NCBI GenBank assembly: GCA_045629205.1
Contig: JAZQQT010000137.1
Location: 1-35,123, forward strand
Source: JAZQLP01 sp045629205
Lineage (GTDB): Bacteria; Bacillota; Clostridia; Oscillospirales; UBA644
Length of the DNA: 35,123 bases
Reading direction: 5' to 3'
A program made the position numbers and the translations under genes. Shown piece after piece: positions 1 through 6,484 of the stretch (the stretch's first letter is position 1; the number at the start of each line of letters is the position of its first letter). Under the pieces are notes generated by a model. The model ran no database searches. It saw only the letters and a list, made by a program, of their open reading frames with translations, and was not told the origin of the DNA.

Positions 1-37
1 AGAATTTCGGATAATACTCTGCACCATAGAATTGTTT

Positions 38-237
38 AGCGGAAAAGTCGCGTTTCGCGGCTTTCCGCTTTCGTCAACTTTGTGCAAAGCACAAAACATC
101 ACTGTGAGCAGAGCGAACAACATCACAAGCCGAAGGCGGCATCACTTTTGCGTAAGCAAAAACATCGTTTGCGAAGCAATGCGGCATCACTTTTGCGTAA
201 GCAAAAACATCGTTTGCGAAGCAATGCCGCATCACTT
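38..237. repeat. cluster of mini-hairpins separated by CATCAC spacers
   Basis: The stretch is built of short inverted repeats separated by a recurring CATCAC or CATCG spacer. CATCAC occurs at 97, 121, 140, 185 and 230, and CATCG at 163 and 208. The arms include a long imperfect hairpin (38-69), TTTGTGC/GCACAAA (79-95), GCC-GAA-GGC (about 133-138), and TTTTGC-GTAA-GCAAAA and TTGC-GAA-GCAA twice each. A 45-bp unit (136-180) is repeated exactly at 181-225, and a partial third unit runs to 237. The GTAA and GAA loops suggest stable structures. Arrays of this style are, from memory, scattered through Clostridia genomes, but I cannot name the family. The last spacer contains the stop codon of the neighbouring minus-strand gene. 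Confidence 0.8.
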
Positions 238-1008
238 GTTTTGAATCTGTTTTTTGTCTTCTTCGATCAGTATTTTAAGTGCGTCAACTGCGGTTGCGAT
301 GGCGTCGGACGTGTCGAAAACGCTGTTGTTTTCGAGTCCGGCGTTTACCCGCTCCTGATTCCATACCGCGAGGAAAACGGCGCCTGCACGGGCTCTGAGG
401 CAGGATGATACGATAAAGAGCGCGGCGCCCTCCATTTCGGAGGCGAGACATCCGGCTTTTATCCACGCGTTCCATTTGTTCTGCAGCTCATAGCCTATCG
501 GCATACGGGCAGGGTCGTGCTGACCGTAAAACGAATCTTTTGACTGAACCACTCCGGCATGGTATTTTTTGCCCGAGTTTCTTGCCGCACGGACAAGCGC
601 GTTTGTGACGTCGAGATCGGGGACCGCAGGAAACTCAATCGGAACATATTCTCTCGTGGTTCCCTCCATACGGATGGAGCCCGTTGCGATAACGATATCT
701 CCGCCCTCAACGTCGAGCTGCATACCGCCGCAGGTGCCCACACGGATAAAAGTATCAACGCCGGTGCGGTAAAGCTCCTCAACGCCGATGGCGGTAGATG
801 GGCCTCCCATTCCGGTTGACATAACAAGCACTTTTTCGCCGCAGAGCTCGCCGATATATGTTGTGTATTCGCGGTTTACCGCAAGAAAACGGGGATTGTC
901 GAGGTATGCGGCAATCTTTTCGACTCTGCCCGGATCGCCCGGAAGCAGGGCGTATCTCGCCCCGTGGCCCGCGTCGAAGCCTATATGATATGATTTCTCA
1001 AATTGCAT
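232..1008 (-). CDS. udp: uridine phosphorylase-like nucleoside phosphorylase
   Basis: This 258-residue cytoplasmic enzyme of the PNP/UDP phosphorylase family should split uridine, or a related nucleoside, with phosphate to give base and ribose-1-phosphate (nucleoside salvage). The length is close to the usual size of about 250 for uridine phosphorylases. The phosphate-binding motif LPGDPGRV is at 22-29, a glycine-rich segment RVGTCGGMQL at 89-98, and the ribose-contacting EMEGAAL at 191-197. The start is fixed by GAGGAG (complement of 1015-1020), six bases upstream. It is monocistronic with its own consensus promoter. The stop codon lies inside the last repeat spacer of the hairpin cluster. 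Family assignment is firm; preference for uridine over other nucleosides is inferred from overall similarity. Confidence 0.88.
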   Translation of the reverse strand: MQFEKSYHIGFDAGHGARYALLPGDPGRVEKIAAYLDNPRFLAVNREYTTYIGELCGEKVLVMSTGMGGPSTAIGVEELYRTGVDTFIRVGTCGGMQLDVEGGDIVIATGSIRMEGTTREYVPIEFPAVPDLDVTNALVRAARNSGKKYHAGVVQSKDSFYGQHDPARMPIGYELQNKWNAWIKAGCLASEMEGAALFIVSSCLRARAGAVFLAVWNQERVNAGLENNSVFDTSDAIATAVDALKILIEEDKKQIQNK

Positions 1009-1073
1009 TTCTTTCTCCTCATTTCGAATTATCTGTTTTCGGTTCGCCGTAAAACGTTATTTTCTTTGTAACT

Positions 1074-1094
1074 AAAACGGATTATATCCGTTTT
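1074..1094. promoter_or_regulatory. 21-bp palindrome over the udp -10 box (candidate operator)
   Basis: AAAACGGAT and its exact reverse complement ATCCGTTTT are separated by TAT. The dyad covers the -10 hexamer of the uridine phosphorylase promoter, where a bound dimeric repressor would block RNA polymerase. The regulator is unknown, and no obvious candidate gene is adjacent. Confidence 0.6.
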
Positions 1095-1109
1095 GAAATA
1101 AAATGTCAA
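1081..1109 (-). promoter_or_regulatory. sigma-A promoter of udp
   Basis: On the minus strand TTGACA (1104-1109) and TATAAT (1081-1086) are separated by exactly 17 bp, a full match to the vegetative consensus. The start codon lies about 70 bp downstream. Confidence 0.85.
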
Positions 1110-1198
1110 GCGAGGAATTATTACGCCGGAATAATGAATTTTCAGACAATACTGTTTTATGGACCGAAGCTGTTTTGTGAACTACCTATAAATAGCTA

Positions 1199-1227
1199 TT
1201 GACAAATATTTTATAATACGGTAAAAT
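1199..1227 (+). promoter_or_regulatory. sigma-A promoter, first copy of a duplicated promoter-leader
   Basis: TTGACA (1199-1204) and TAAAAT (1222-1227) are spaced by 17 bp. The same arrangement, followed by the same leader, recurs at 28594-28622. Confidence 0.75.
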
Positions 1228-1229
1228 AG

Positions 1230-1280
1230 TTATGGTGATTTATAATCTTTTCCGAATCAATCAAAAATATTATTCGGAGG
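1230..1280 (+). promoter_or_regulatory. conserved 5' leader with hairpin, copy 1
   Basis: Bases 1230-1259 are identical to 28625-28654. Just downstream TCCGAAT (1251-1257) pairs with ATTCGGA (1272-1278). The right arm overlaps the GGAGG ribosome binding site (1276-1280) of the small gene starting at 1290, so folding could hide the site. In copy 2 the matching arm reads ATTTGGA, which keeps pairing through a G-U pair. This suggests an RNA element or a protein-binding site; its ligand is unknown. Confidence 0.5.
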
Positions 1281-1289
1281 TTACAAAAA

Positions 1290-1509
1290 ATGAAACGCAA
1301 AACATTATCACTCGCTTTGGCACTTTGTCTTGTTTTTTCGTTATTCAGCTGGTGCGGCATCCTGTCGGTGGCCGAAGAAATCATACAACCTGACAATAAC
1401 GAATCATTCAGACAGCAGAGCTTGAAGAAGATCCCATCCCCTATTTCCGTCTTTAGAAGAAGAAACGGATTTATCCGAAGTTGCGTATACTGTGACCAAA
1501 TCTGATTAA
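1290..1509 (+). pseudogene. remnant of a secreted protein gene with a frameshift
   Basis: The frame opened at ATG 1290 (ribosome binding site CGGAGG at 1275-1280) gives a convincing signal peptide, with Lys/Arg followed by a long Leu/Ala-rich core, up to about residue 28. It then degenerates into a basic tail that stops at 1505. Another frame from about 1453 gives an acidic, natural-looking end (LEEETDLSEVAYTVTKSD) with a stop at 1507-1509. This suggests a one- or two-base indel near 1450. Even repaired, the product would be only about 70 residues, so it is probably what is left of a larger exported protein. An intact small secreted peptide is the alternative. Confidence 0.5.
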
Positions 1510-1528
1510 GACAATTTAAAGGTTATAT

Positions 1529-2020
1529 ATGAAGATAAAAAATATCATAAAGACAATTAATTATGCTTTATCGTTTGCATATTTGCCGTGTTTATTAATC
1601 ATGTCTTTGTTTTATGACTATAGAACGGCCTTTGTTTTATATATACCGTTTTGGCTGAGATTAGTCGTTTATTTAATTTATATTACTCCATTTTTTATGG
1701 CATTTATTACATTGATATTTAATATTATCACATGTTTAGATAAATCCATAGATAACAAAAAGGAAAAAATACTTTCAACAGTAGAAATTGTATTGGCTCT
1801 CGCAATTATAATATTTATGGTCTTTCATTATACTGTTCCGAATGGATTTTTATTATATATTGCCGATGCATTTGCTGTTTTAGTTGTAATCATTAAGATA
1901 GTAAAGATAATAATCTGCAAAAAAACAGAATTTTATTCTGTAATAAAAACGAGACAATTCCTGATTACGTTACTTGCGATAATATTGATTTTTTCTTTAA
2001 TCTGTTTTATTGTCTTATAA
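1529..2020 (+). CDS. small polytopic membrane protein, unknown function
   Basis: The product has 163 residues, nearly all hydrophobic. About five membrane segments can be drawn (roughly 10-28, 40-68, 83-102, 107-128 and 143-163), with a short charged loop around 70-80. No enzyme or transport motif is recognisable. The ribosome binding site is weak (AAAGG at 1517-1521). The gene is much richer in A+T than the enzyme genes around it and lies between two gene fragments, which fits acquired DNA. A role as a protective (immunity-like) membrane protein for a lost neighbouring secreted protein is possible but only a guess. Confidence 0.55.
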   Translation: MKIKNIIKTINYALSFAYLPCLLIMSLFYDYRTAFVLYIPFWLRLVVYLIYITPFFMAFITLIFNIITCLDKSIDNKKEKILSTVEIVLALAIIIFMVFHYTVPNGFLLYIADAFAVLVVIIKIVKIIICKKTEFYSVIKTRQFLITLLAIILIFSLICFIVL

Positions 2021-2039
2021 TAGGAAAATCAATGGCAAA

Positions 2040-2189
2040 ATGTCAAATGTAAATCCGAACAGTTATGTTACTCCCCATGCGTTTTCAAAGCAGATATCGT
2101 ATTCAGACGGAAGTTCATTAAATCCGGCACACTGGTATCGGTTTAATATAGCATCAACCGTAAGAGGATATTACTGTTATATTTGGTAA
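2040..2189 (+). pseudogene. 49-codon fragment, likely 3' end of a lost gene
   Basis: ATG 2040 opens a 49-residue frame ending in TAA 2187-2189. The peptide is rich in Ser, Tyr, Asn and Trp (for example NPAHWYRFNIAS near residue 28) and reads like the C-terminal end of a secreted protein rather than random sequence. There is no ribosome binding site. Together with the signal-peptide remnant at 1290 it may bracket a deleted coding region. A chance frame cannot be excluded. Confidence 0.35.
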
Positions 2190-2263
2190 ATAAAGCGTGG
2201 GTACGTATTTTCTTTATAAACCCATTCTTATATAATAACCTTAAACGAAACGGAGGACTGATT

Positions 2264-3187
2264 ATGATTAAAGCACTAAAACGCCTGACAGCTTTGCTGT
2301 TTGTTATTGTTTTTGCATGTTTAAGCGGCTGCGCAGGACAAACAGAGAAAAGAGAAATAGACTATACGTTCACAAAGAATAACGCGGCGTCATTTATAGA
2401 TGATTATCTTGCGGAAGAAAATCCCGCAATCGGTTCGCTTGTCGAAAAGATTAATGCGGCAGAGATTACAGAGAACAGCGAAACCGGGAAATTCGAGCTC
2501 AGGGTTTTTCAACCAAGTTTACACAGCCGGTTTTATCCGGTATTCAATTACAGCGGCAGCTTGTATTTACATTCACTGAACAGTTACAGCATGTTGGCGG
2601 GAAAAATCAATTATATAAAAGTAATAGATGAAGAAACGATATGTCTCACCACAAAATTGGATGATGACGAGATCGGATCCCCGGCTTTGTTGAATATGAT
2701 TTTCAAAAGGAAAACATATAAAAATGAAGGAATTGAATATTGGCATCCGACATATCAAAAATACACGGAAAACACAGACTATTGTCATTTTCTTCTGGAA
2801 TCATATGTTACGTCAGTCAAACTGAGTAAAAACGATTACAAAAAAATCCGTGTCGGAGACCCTGCAAAAAAGGTTTACGATATAGACAATTCCGTTCTTT
2901 GGGATATCTCAACCTCTCGTGGATTAGTGTCTTTCAGGGTCCTGTCCGAAGGAATACTTGCCATACGCTTTGAAAGGGTTGACGAAAAGCTGTCGGATAC
3001 AGGAACCATATTGGATAATCTTAAAGTTACAGAAATTAATTTTACAGAGTATCGGGAATCAATGCCCGAATATTATCTTGGGAAATGTGATTTTTATAAA
3101 ACAGAGGATTCTGAAAGATTTAATGAACTTTATTTTGATTTCTCGATAAACAGCGCCGATCAGGTCGAATTTTTCGATTATAAGTAA
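2264..3187 (+). CDS. lipoprotein of unknown function, copy A of a duplicated pair
   Basis: The 307-residue product starts with a lipoprotein signal whose lipobox is LSGC (Cys at residue 23), so it should be anchored to the outer face of the membrane. ATG 2264 is chosen because GGAGG (2252-2256) sits seven bases before it; the longer frame from TTG 2183 adds an unrelated N-terminus. The mature part has no recognisable domain. A second copy lies at 31663-32613. The first ~60 codons, the motif KIRVGDPAKKVYDID and the last codons (NSADQVEFFDYK) are nearly identical, while the middle differs. A possible TATAAT at 2231-2236 lacks a good -35 box. Confidence 0.75.
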   Translation: MIKALKRLTALLFVIVFACLSGCAGQTEKREIDYTFTKNNAASFIDDYLAEENPAIGSLVEKINAAEITENSETGKFELRVFQPSLHSRFYPVFNYSGSLYLHSLNSYSMLAGKINYIKVIDEETICLTTKLDDDEIGSPALLNMIFKRKTYKNEGIEYWHPTYQKYTENTDYCHFLLESYVTSVKLSKNDYKKIRVGDPAKKVYDIDNSVLWDISTSRGLVSFRVLSEGILAIRFERVDEKLSDTGTILDNLKVTEINFTEYRESMPEYYLGKCDFYKTEDSERFNELYFDFSINSADQVEFFDYK

Positions 3188-3213
3188 ATATCGGTAATCT
3201 CTGTCGAAACATA

Positions 3214-3241
3214 AACAGCCGAAGCGTCTGCTTCGTCTGTT
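3214..3241. terminator. hairpin between convergent genes
   Basis: AACAG-C-CGAAGC pairs with GCTTCG-T-CTGTT around a GTCT loop, with one mismatch in an 11-bp stem. On the minus strand it is followed by TTTATGTTT. It lies between convergent genes and could stop transcription from both sides. Confidence 0.55.
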
Positions 3242-3272
3242 CACTGTTAAAAACAACTGATTTTTTGTTTTG

Positions 3273-3788
3273 TTATATGTTTGCCGCGTTCATTCCTTTT
3301 TTTATTGCGTATATCACCGGAAGGGTCAGGGTGCCGACGGCGACATTGCCTATTGCCTGGGTCACGTCCCACGGAAATCCCGCCGCGATCCATGCAAGCA
3401 TTGCCCTGAAATCAAGACCGTAAACGAGCGCCTGAAAAGGGGCGTAGAGAGTTCCGTATAAAAGTCCGTGCAGCCCGGCTGTGAGCATATAGACGGGAAC
3501 GGCGATTTTTACGGGCATATTCTTGGGCAGAAGCATTGCCGCGCCCCATAAAAGCGGCCAGAGATACAGATAGGGTATCCACCATACCCCGAAGCCGTAA
3601 AACAGCCCGGTAAGGAAGATGAAAACGAATATCGGATAGAGCGCTTTTGCCCGAAAAACGACCGTATATGCTATTGTGAGCATTGCGAGCAGATGAATGT
3701 TCGGGAGCGCTTCGGTGAGAAGTTTCGAACAGAACATAACGGCACCGAGCAGCGCCATTATGACGGTTTCACGAACGGTAAGCTTCAT
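3273..3788 (-). CDS. ECF transporter S component, probably cobalamin or precursor
   Basis: This 171-residue protein has about six membrane segments and the layout of energy-coupling factor substrate-binding (S) subunits: an N-terminal basic patch followed by an alanine-rich first helix (ALLGAVMFCSKLL). It would bind a vitamin outside and work with a shared EcfA-A'-T module, which is not encoded here. Its ATG shares one base with the stop of the DUF4430 gene (TAATG), so the two are translationally coupled. The cobalamin riboswitch upstream of the operon points to vitamin B12 or a corrinoid precursor, as proposed for the CblT-type S components. Family is well supported; the substrate is inferred from regulation. 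Confidence 0.8.
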   Translation of the reverse strand: MKLTVRETVIMALLGAVMFCSKLLTEALPNIHLLAMLTIAYTVVFRAKALYPIFVFIFLTGLFYGFGVWWIPYLYLWPLLWGAAMLLPKNMPVKIAVPVYMLTAGLHGLLYGTLYAPFQALVYGLDFRAMLAWIAAGFPWDVTQAIGNVAVGTLTLPVIYAIKKGMNAANI

Positions 3789-4195
3789 TATTTTTCCACT
3801 TTCAGTGAGTATGTCGCTCCGTCGGTGATATTTGTTGAATCAACTCCGGTCATGGCGTATTCGCCGTTGATGTAGAATGCCCAGTATGTGCCGGTGACAT
3901 CGTAATCAGCCAGAATGCCGTTGACTTTTTTGACGTAAGTCCCGTATGGACCGCTGTTGTTTTCGATGATACCCTGTTCGAGCAGGGCGTCTCCGACCGT
4001 TTTTTTGTCGGTCGTTACCGTGACGGCGGTTTCGTTTCCGTCTCCGTCAACCACGACAAGTGTGAACGTCGAGATTACGGAATCGGTTTGATTGTTTTGT
4101 TTTGCGCAGCCGTTTGCCGTGAGCGCCATTGCCGTAAAAAGCGCAAAAAGGATAACGGCCGACAAAAACCGTGAAAAGGTTTTTTTGTCAGACAT
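3788..4195 (-). CDS. DUF4430 lipoprotein, putative cobalamin-binding partner
   Basis: The 135-residue protein has a lipoprotein-type signal (hydrophobic 10-27, Cys 30 in TANGC, a slightly unusual lipobox). The remainder matches the DUF4430 pattern, which is related to the C-terminal domain of transcobalamin and intrinsic factor: beta strands, a DALLEQGII helix, the YGTYVKKVNGI strand, YWAFYINGEYA and the terminal YSLKVEK. In Firmicutes such proteins often sit next to ECF S components. The start is supported by GGAG (complement of 4205-4208). It is the first gene after the riboswitch, so it probably presents cobalamin to the S component. Binding itself is not shown by sequence. Confidence 0.82.
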   Translation of the reverse strand: MSDKKTFSRFLSAVILFALFTAMALTANGCAKQNNQTDSVISTFTLVVVDGDGNETAVTVTTDKKTVGDALLEQGIIENNSGPYGTYVKKVNGILADYDVTGTYWAFYINGEYAMTGVDSTNITDGATYSLKVEK

Positions 4196-4270
4196 TTTTC
4201 TTATCTCCGTATAAAATTATTCGGAACAATGACCGGCACTCGCAGTCTCCCTTTTGGAAAATTCCGTTTT

Positions 4271-4419
4271 GTCGGGAGGTCTTTCGGCTTACATCAGAAC
4301 GGCGGCCTTCTCGGATTGACCAATGGCGTTTCGTCTTTACGGCAAAGATATACGCTGTTTTTTACGATGCTTACGGCGACGGGCTCGCTCCGGATTTTCA
4401 CCGGATTCCCTTTTCCGAC
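4271..4419 (-). promoter_or_regulatory. cobalamin (B12) riboswitch
   Basis: Reading the minus strand from about 4419, GTCGG (4419-4415) pairs with CCGAC (4275-4271) as closing stem P1. Inside follow the hallmark GGGAATCCGGTGAAAATCCG core, a GAGCGAGCCCGTCGCC segment, the B12-box variant GCCATTG (4327-4321), CCGAGAAGGC, GATGTAAGCC and GAAAGACCTCCC. These occur in the order expected for an adenosylcobalamin-type riboswitch. No terminator lies between it and the gene, so translation control is more likely than attenuation. Confidence 0.88.
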
Positions 4420-4425
4420 GGGATG

Positions 4426-4454
4426 ATTATATCATCACCGGGATAAAAAAGCAA
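4426..4454 (-). promoter_or_regulatory. sigma-A promoter of the cobalamin operon
   Basis: TTGCTT (complement of 4449-4454) and TATAAT (complement of 4426-4431) are separated by 17 bp. The predicted start, near 4419, coincides with the first base of the riboswitch. Confidence 0.75.
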
Positions 4455-4489
4455 TACTCGGGGCTTTATTTTGCCCGAAATACCGAATT

Positions 4490-4514
4490 GCGGTGTGCCG
4501 TTAAGACACACCGC
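4490..4514 (-). terminator. hairpin downstream of the anti-sigma gene
   Basis: GCGGTGTG and CACACCGC form a perfect 8-bp stem around a 9-base loop. A second hairpin (about 4459-4477) and a run of T on the minus strand (4445-4450) follow. Together they probably end the sigma/anti-sigma transcript before the next promoter. Confidence 0.5.
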
Positions 4515-4557
4515 AGCGAAATTTTCTTTCTGTTTTTGCAAATTCCGGCAGCGTTTC

Positions 4558-4641
4558 TTATTTAACACATGCCAACACTGCTTTTGCATTTGCGGAATCA
4601 ATCTGAAATGTGAACTGATTTACCTGCTTATTCAACTCCAT
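4558..4641 (-). other. probable out-of-frame 3' end of the anti-sigma gene
   Basis: Directly after the anti-sigma stop codon (4647-4649), a different reading frame on the same strand stays open to TAA at 4558-4560. It encodes AEVTSMELNKQVNQF followed by TFQIDSANAKAVLACVK, which looks like ordinary protein. The frame cannot extend upstream beyond about 4670, where it meets a TGA. This is what a one-base indel within the last codons of the annotated gene would leave. A separate 27-residue peptide from ATG 4641 is the alternative; it has no clear ribosome binding site. Confidence 0.45.
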
Positions 4642-4646
4642 ACTGG

Positions 4647-5624
4647 TCACTTCTGCAATTCGGAAGGTTCAAAATATGAGCACAGATTTGAGTTCGTAAC
4701 ACTTACGAAAGAGGAAGATAATTCACCATACAGGTAATAATTTTTTTCAATAACGACCATTTCGGTCAAATCATATTTTACTGTCATTATTCCGTTCTTC
4801 AGCAGTTTGTAAATCATCCTTGAATTATCAGTTATACTGTCGTCTGTTTCTTGAGAATATGATTCTAACCTTTCAAAACATTGCTCCTGACGCAAAACAT
4901 CGTAGCGTATAGTGCTGTCAATCATATAAAGATCTTCTACCGATGAACCCGGCTGAATATCAATGTAGCTGTCTATGTCATGGATTTCTTTGAGAAAATA
5001 CATTTCACCAGTCTTTTCCCATGATTCGGTATTTTGCGTTTTATCTTTGCTTTGTATAATCTTTCTACTGAATATCACCAAAGCATAACTGCTGTCAAGA
5101 TTATCTTCGGAAACATTGAAAATCGCCGCGATATGGTCGTCATCGGTTTTTTGAATATTATCAATCGATATTCTCGCACTGTTAATAAGCCATGAAAGTG
5201 TTGTGCCGACTGAATTGAGATTTACAACTATTCCCCTGCTCCCTGCAAACCGCGACAAATCTCCGAATGAATAACATGGCAGTTCACCCAGCGGAACATT
5301 TCCGCAAGTGTTGATTATTTTTTCCAGTCTTCCGACACTCCAGTTATTCTCATTGACAATCATTGAACTCATCTCACCGATGCTGTTTAATACCGATTCC
5401 GATTTATCGTCAGGCATTGAACTCTTCTCATTATTTACACCGATGCCGTTTAATGCCGATACTGCAACTGCTGTTGCTACAACTACAAGAGCGAATGCAG
5501 CGGCAACGGTTCCCCATTTTGCCGCGAATACACGGATGCGACCTGTATTTTGTTGCTTGTCGGAGTCTTCGATGAGCTTGTCGTCGATACCGCCGATAGC
5601 CTGTCTCATCATATCTTCTTTCAT
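4647..5624 (-). CDS. membrane-anchored anti-sigma factor candidate
   Basis: The 325-residue protein has a short cytoplasmic head (1-38, with the IGGIDDKLIEDSD motif common in proteins following ECF-like sigma factors), one membrane helix (about 39-58) and a large extracytoplasmic domain without a recognised fold. This layout, and the 4-bp ATGA overlap with the upstream sigma gene, indicate a single-pass anti-sigma factor that holds the sigma factor at the membrane until an outside signal releases it. The canonical zinc-binding anti-sigma HxxxCxxC motif is absent. The 3' end appears frameshifted: about 27-30 further codons lie in another frame just downstream (to 4558). The role is inferred from context and topology. 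Confidence 0.65.
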   Translation of the reverse strand: MKEDMMRQAIGGIDDKLIEDSDKQQNTGRIRVFAAKWGTVAAAFALVVVATAVAVSALNGIGVNNEKSSMPDDKSESVLNSIGEMSSMIVNENNWSVGRLEKIINTCGNVPLGELPCYSFGDLSRFAGSRGIVVNLNSVGTTLSWLINSARISIDNIQKTDDDHIAAIFNVSEDNLDSSYALVIFSRKIIQSKDKTQNTESWEKTGEMYFLKEIHDIDSYIDIQPGSSVEDLYMIDSTIRYDVLRQEQCFERLESYSQETDDSITDNSRMIYKLLKNGIMTVKYDLTEMVVIEKNYYLYGELSSSFVSVTNSNLCSYFEPSELQK

Positions 5625-6178
5625 ATAATAAAACCTTCTTTCTTTAAATGTCGTGAGAGGTCTGACCTCGTTCTTTTCAGCATCATCACGACTTTACTTT
5701 TACCGAAACCGTATCTCCTGCAAATACTTTCTATCGAATCGTAATACCAGTATCGTCTGATAAAAACGTTTCTTTTTGTTTCGTTGAGAGAAAATAAAAA
5801 CCGTGAAATCTCCCGTGACAATTCGGCTTGCTCAATCCCTTCCTGAAAATCGCCTGCCGATACCATTTCCGATATCTCGTCAAGTGACTGTGTTATCTCG
5901 GATGGAATCCGTTTAAGACGGTTATTCTTTTTCCGTTGATTTATGGAAATCTCTCGGATAAGTTTGCCGAGATAAGTCCTGAGGTTTTCAGGTCTCTGAG
6001 GAGGAATACTGTTCCATGCGGCAAGAAGCGCGTCGTTTAGACATTCTTCTGCGTCCCGACAGTCGTTAAGAACATTATTTGCGATATACAGGCAATAATC
6101 ACTGTATTGCGCCTTTGCTTCGGCTATGGCATCTTCATCCCTGTCCCAAAACTTCTGAACTATCGCTTGATCACTCAT
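5621..6178 (-). CDS. ECF-type RNA polymerase sigma factor
   Basis: The 185-residue product is a group 4-like sigma-70 protein. Region 2 covers about 20-85 (AQYSDYCLYIANNVLND, then DAEECLNDALLAAWNSI, the core-binding helix). Region 4 covers about 125-180, with a helix-turn-helix around SIESICRRYGFGKSKV. ATG 6178 is chosen over 6244 because GAAGG (complement of 6184-6188) lies five bases upstream and the preceding 22 codons do not look like sigma sequence. Its stop overlaps the anti-sigma start (ATGA). A possible self-recognised promoter lies upstream. The sensed signal is unknown. Confidence 0.82.
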   Translation of the reverse strand: MSDQAIVQKFWDRDEDAIAEAKAQYSDYCLYIANNVLNDCRDAEECLNDALLAAWNSIPPQRPENLRTYLGKLIREISINQRKKNNRLKRIPSEITQSLDEISEMVSAGDFQEGIEQAELSREISRFLFSLNETKRNVFIRRYWYYDSIESICRRYGFGKSKVVMMLKRTRSDLSRHLKKEGFII

Positions 6179-6213
6179 TTTTACCTTCTTTCGGAATATA
6201 AGGCTTCTCACTC

Positions 6214-6240
6214 TAATACCCAACAAATAAACGGGGTTGG
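6214..6240 (-). promoter_or_regulatory. possible ECF-sigma promoter in front of the sigma gene
   Basis: On the minus strand, CCAACCCC (complement of 6233-6240) and GGTATTA (complement of 6214-6220) resemble an AACC-type -35 and a GTATTA -10 with about 15 bases between the cores, as in autoregulated ECF sigma genes. No convincing sigma-A promoter is visible here. The assignment rests on resemblance only. Confidence 0.35.
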
Positions 6241-6326
6241 TCACATTTCAAAAAAAAATCTTCGAAAATTATTCATCCAATATTTTTTGCCGCAGAAATC
6301 ACAGACATATCGTGAATATTACAAAA

Positions 6327-6349
6327 GGCACACCTTTTTGCGGTGTGCC
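6327..6349 (-). terminator. intrinsic terminator
   Basis: GGCACACC pairs with GGTGTGCC (8 bp, 7-base loop), and the minus strand continues TTTTGTAATATT. It would end the transcript of the small membrane protein gene at 6485-6736. The stem sequence resembles that of the hairpin at 4490-4514. Confidence 0.65.
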
Positions 6350-6355
6350 CCTTGC

Positions 6356-6430
6356 CGTGAGTGGATAAAATGAAAAAAACCTTTATTATTGAGTAAAGAA
6401 ATGAAAAAAAGAAAGAGAAAACCACTCACG
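6356..6430. repeat. 9-bp inverted repeat around an A-rich spacer
   Basis: CGTGAGTGG (6356-6364) is exactly mirrored by CCACTCACG (6422-6430). The 57 bases between are purine-rich, mostly A and AG runs, with no gene. It lies directly beside the terminator hairpin. The function is unknown. Confidence 0.5.
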
Positions 6431-6484
6431 ATATAAAAAGGAGATAAACTCTGCGAATATACAGTCGTTATATGATTTATCGGT

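Noticed and set aside
136..237. CRISPR-like direct repeat
   Set aside because: The repeat units are contiguous with no unique spacers, there are only two and a partial one, and no cas genes are nearby.
82..408. Forward frames through the hairpin cluster encoding a repeated RHHFCVSKNIVCEAM peptide
   Set aside because: The 45-bp unit is a multiple of three, so it yields a repeated peptide by chance. No ribosome binding site is present and the frames run antisense into udp.
2183..2263. Upstream TTG start for lipoprotein copy A
   Set aside because: It would place 27 unrelated residues before a complete lipoprotein signal. GGAGG before ATG 2264 and the matching start in copy B decide for the shorter form.
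4171..4565. Short forward frames of 65-91 codons
   Set aside because: They lie antisense to the cobalamin riboswitch, its promoter and the start of the DUF4430 gene, and look like no protein.
6179..6244. 22-codon N-terminal extension of the sigma factor
   Set aside because: It lacks sigma features and a ribosome binding site, and it overlaps the probable promoter.
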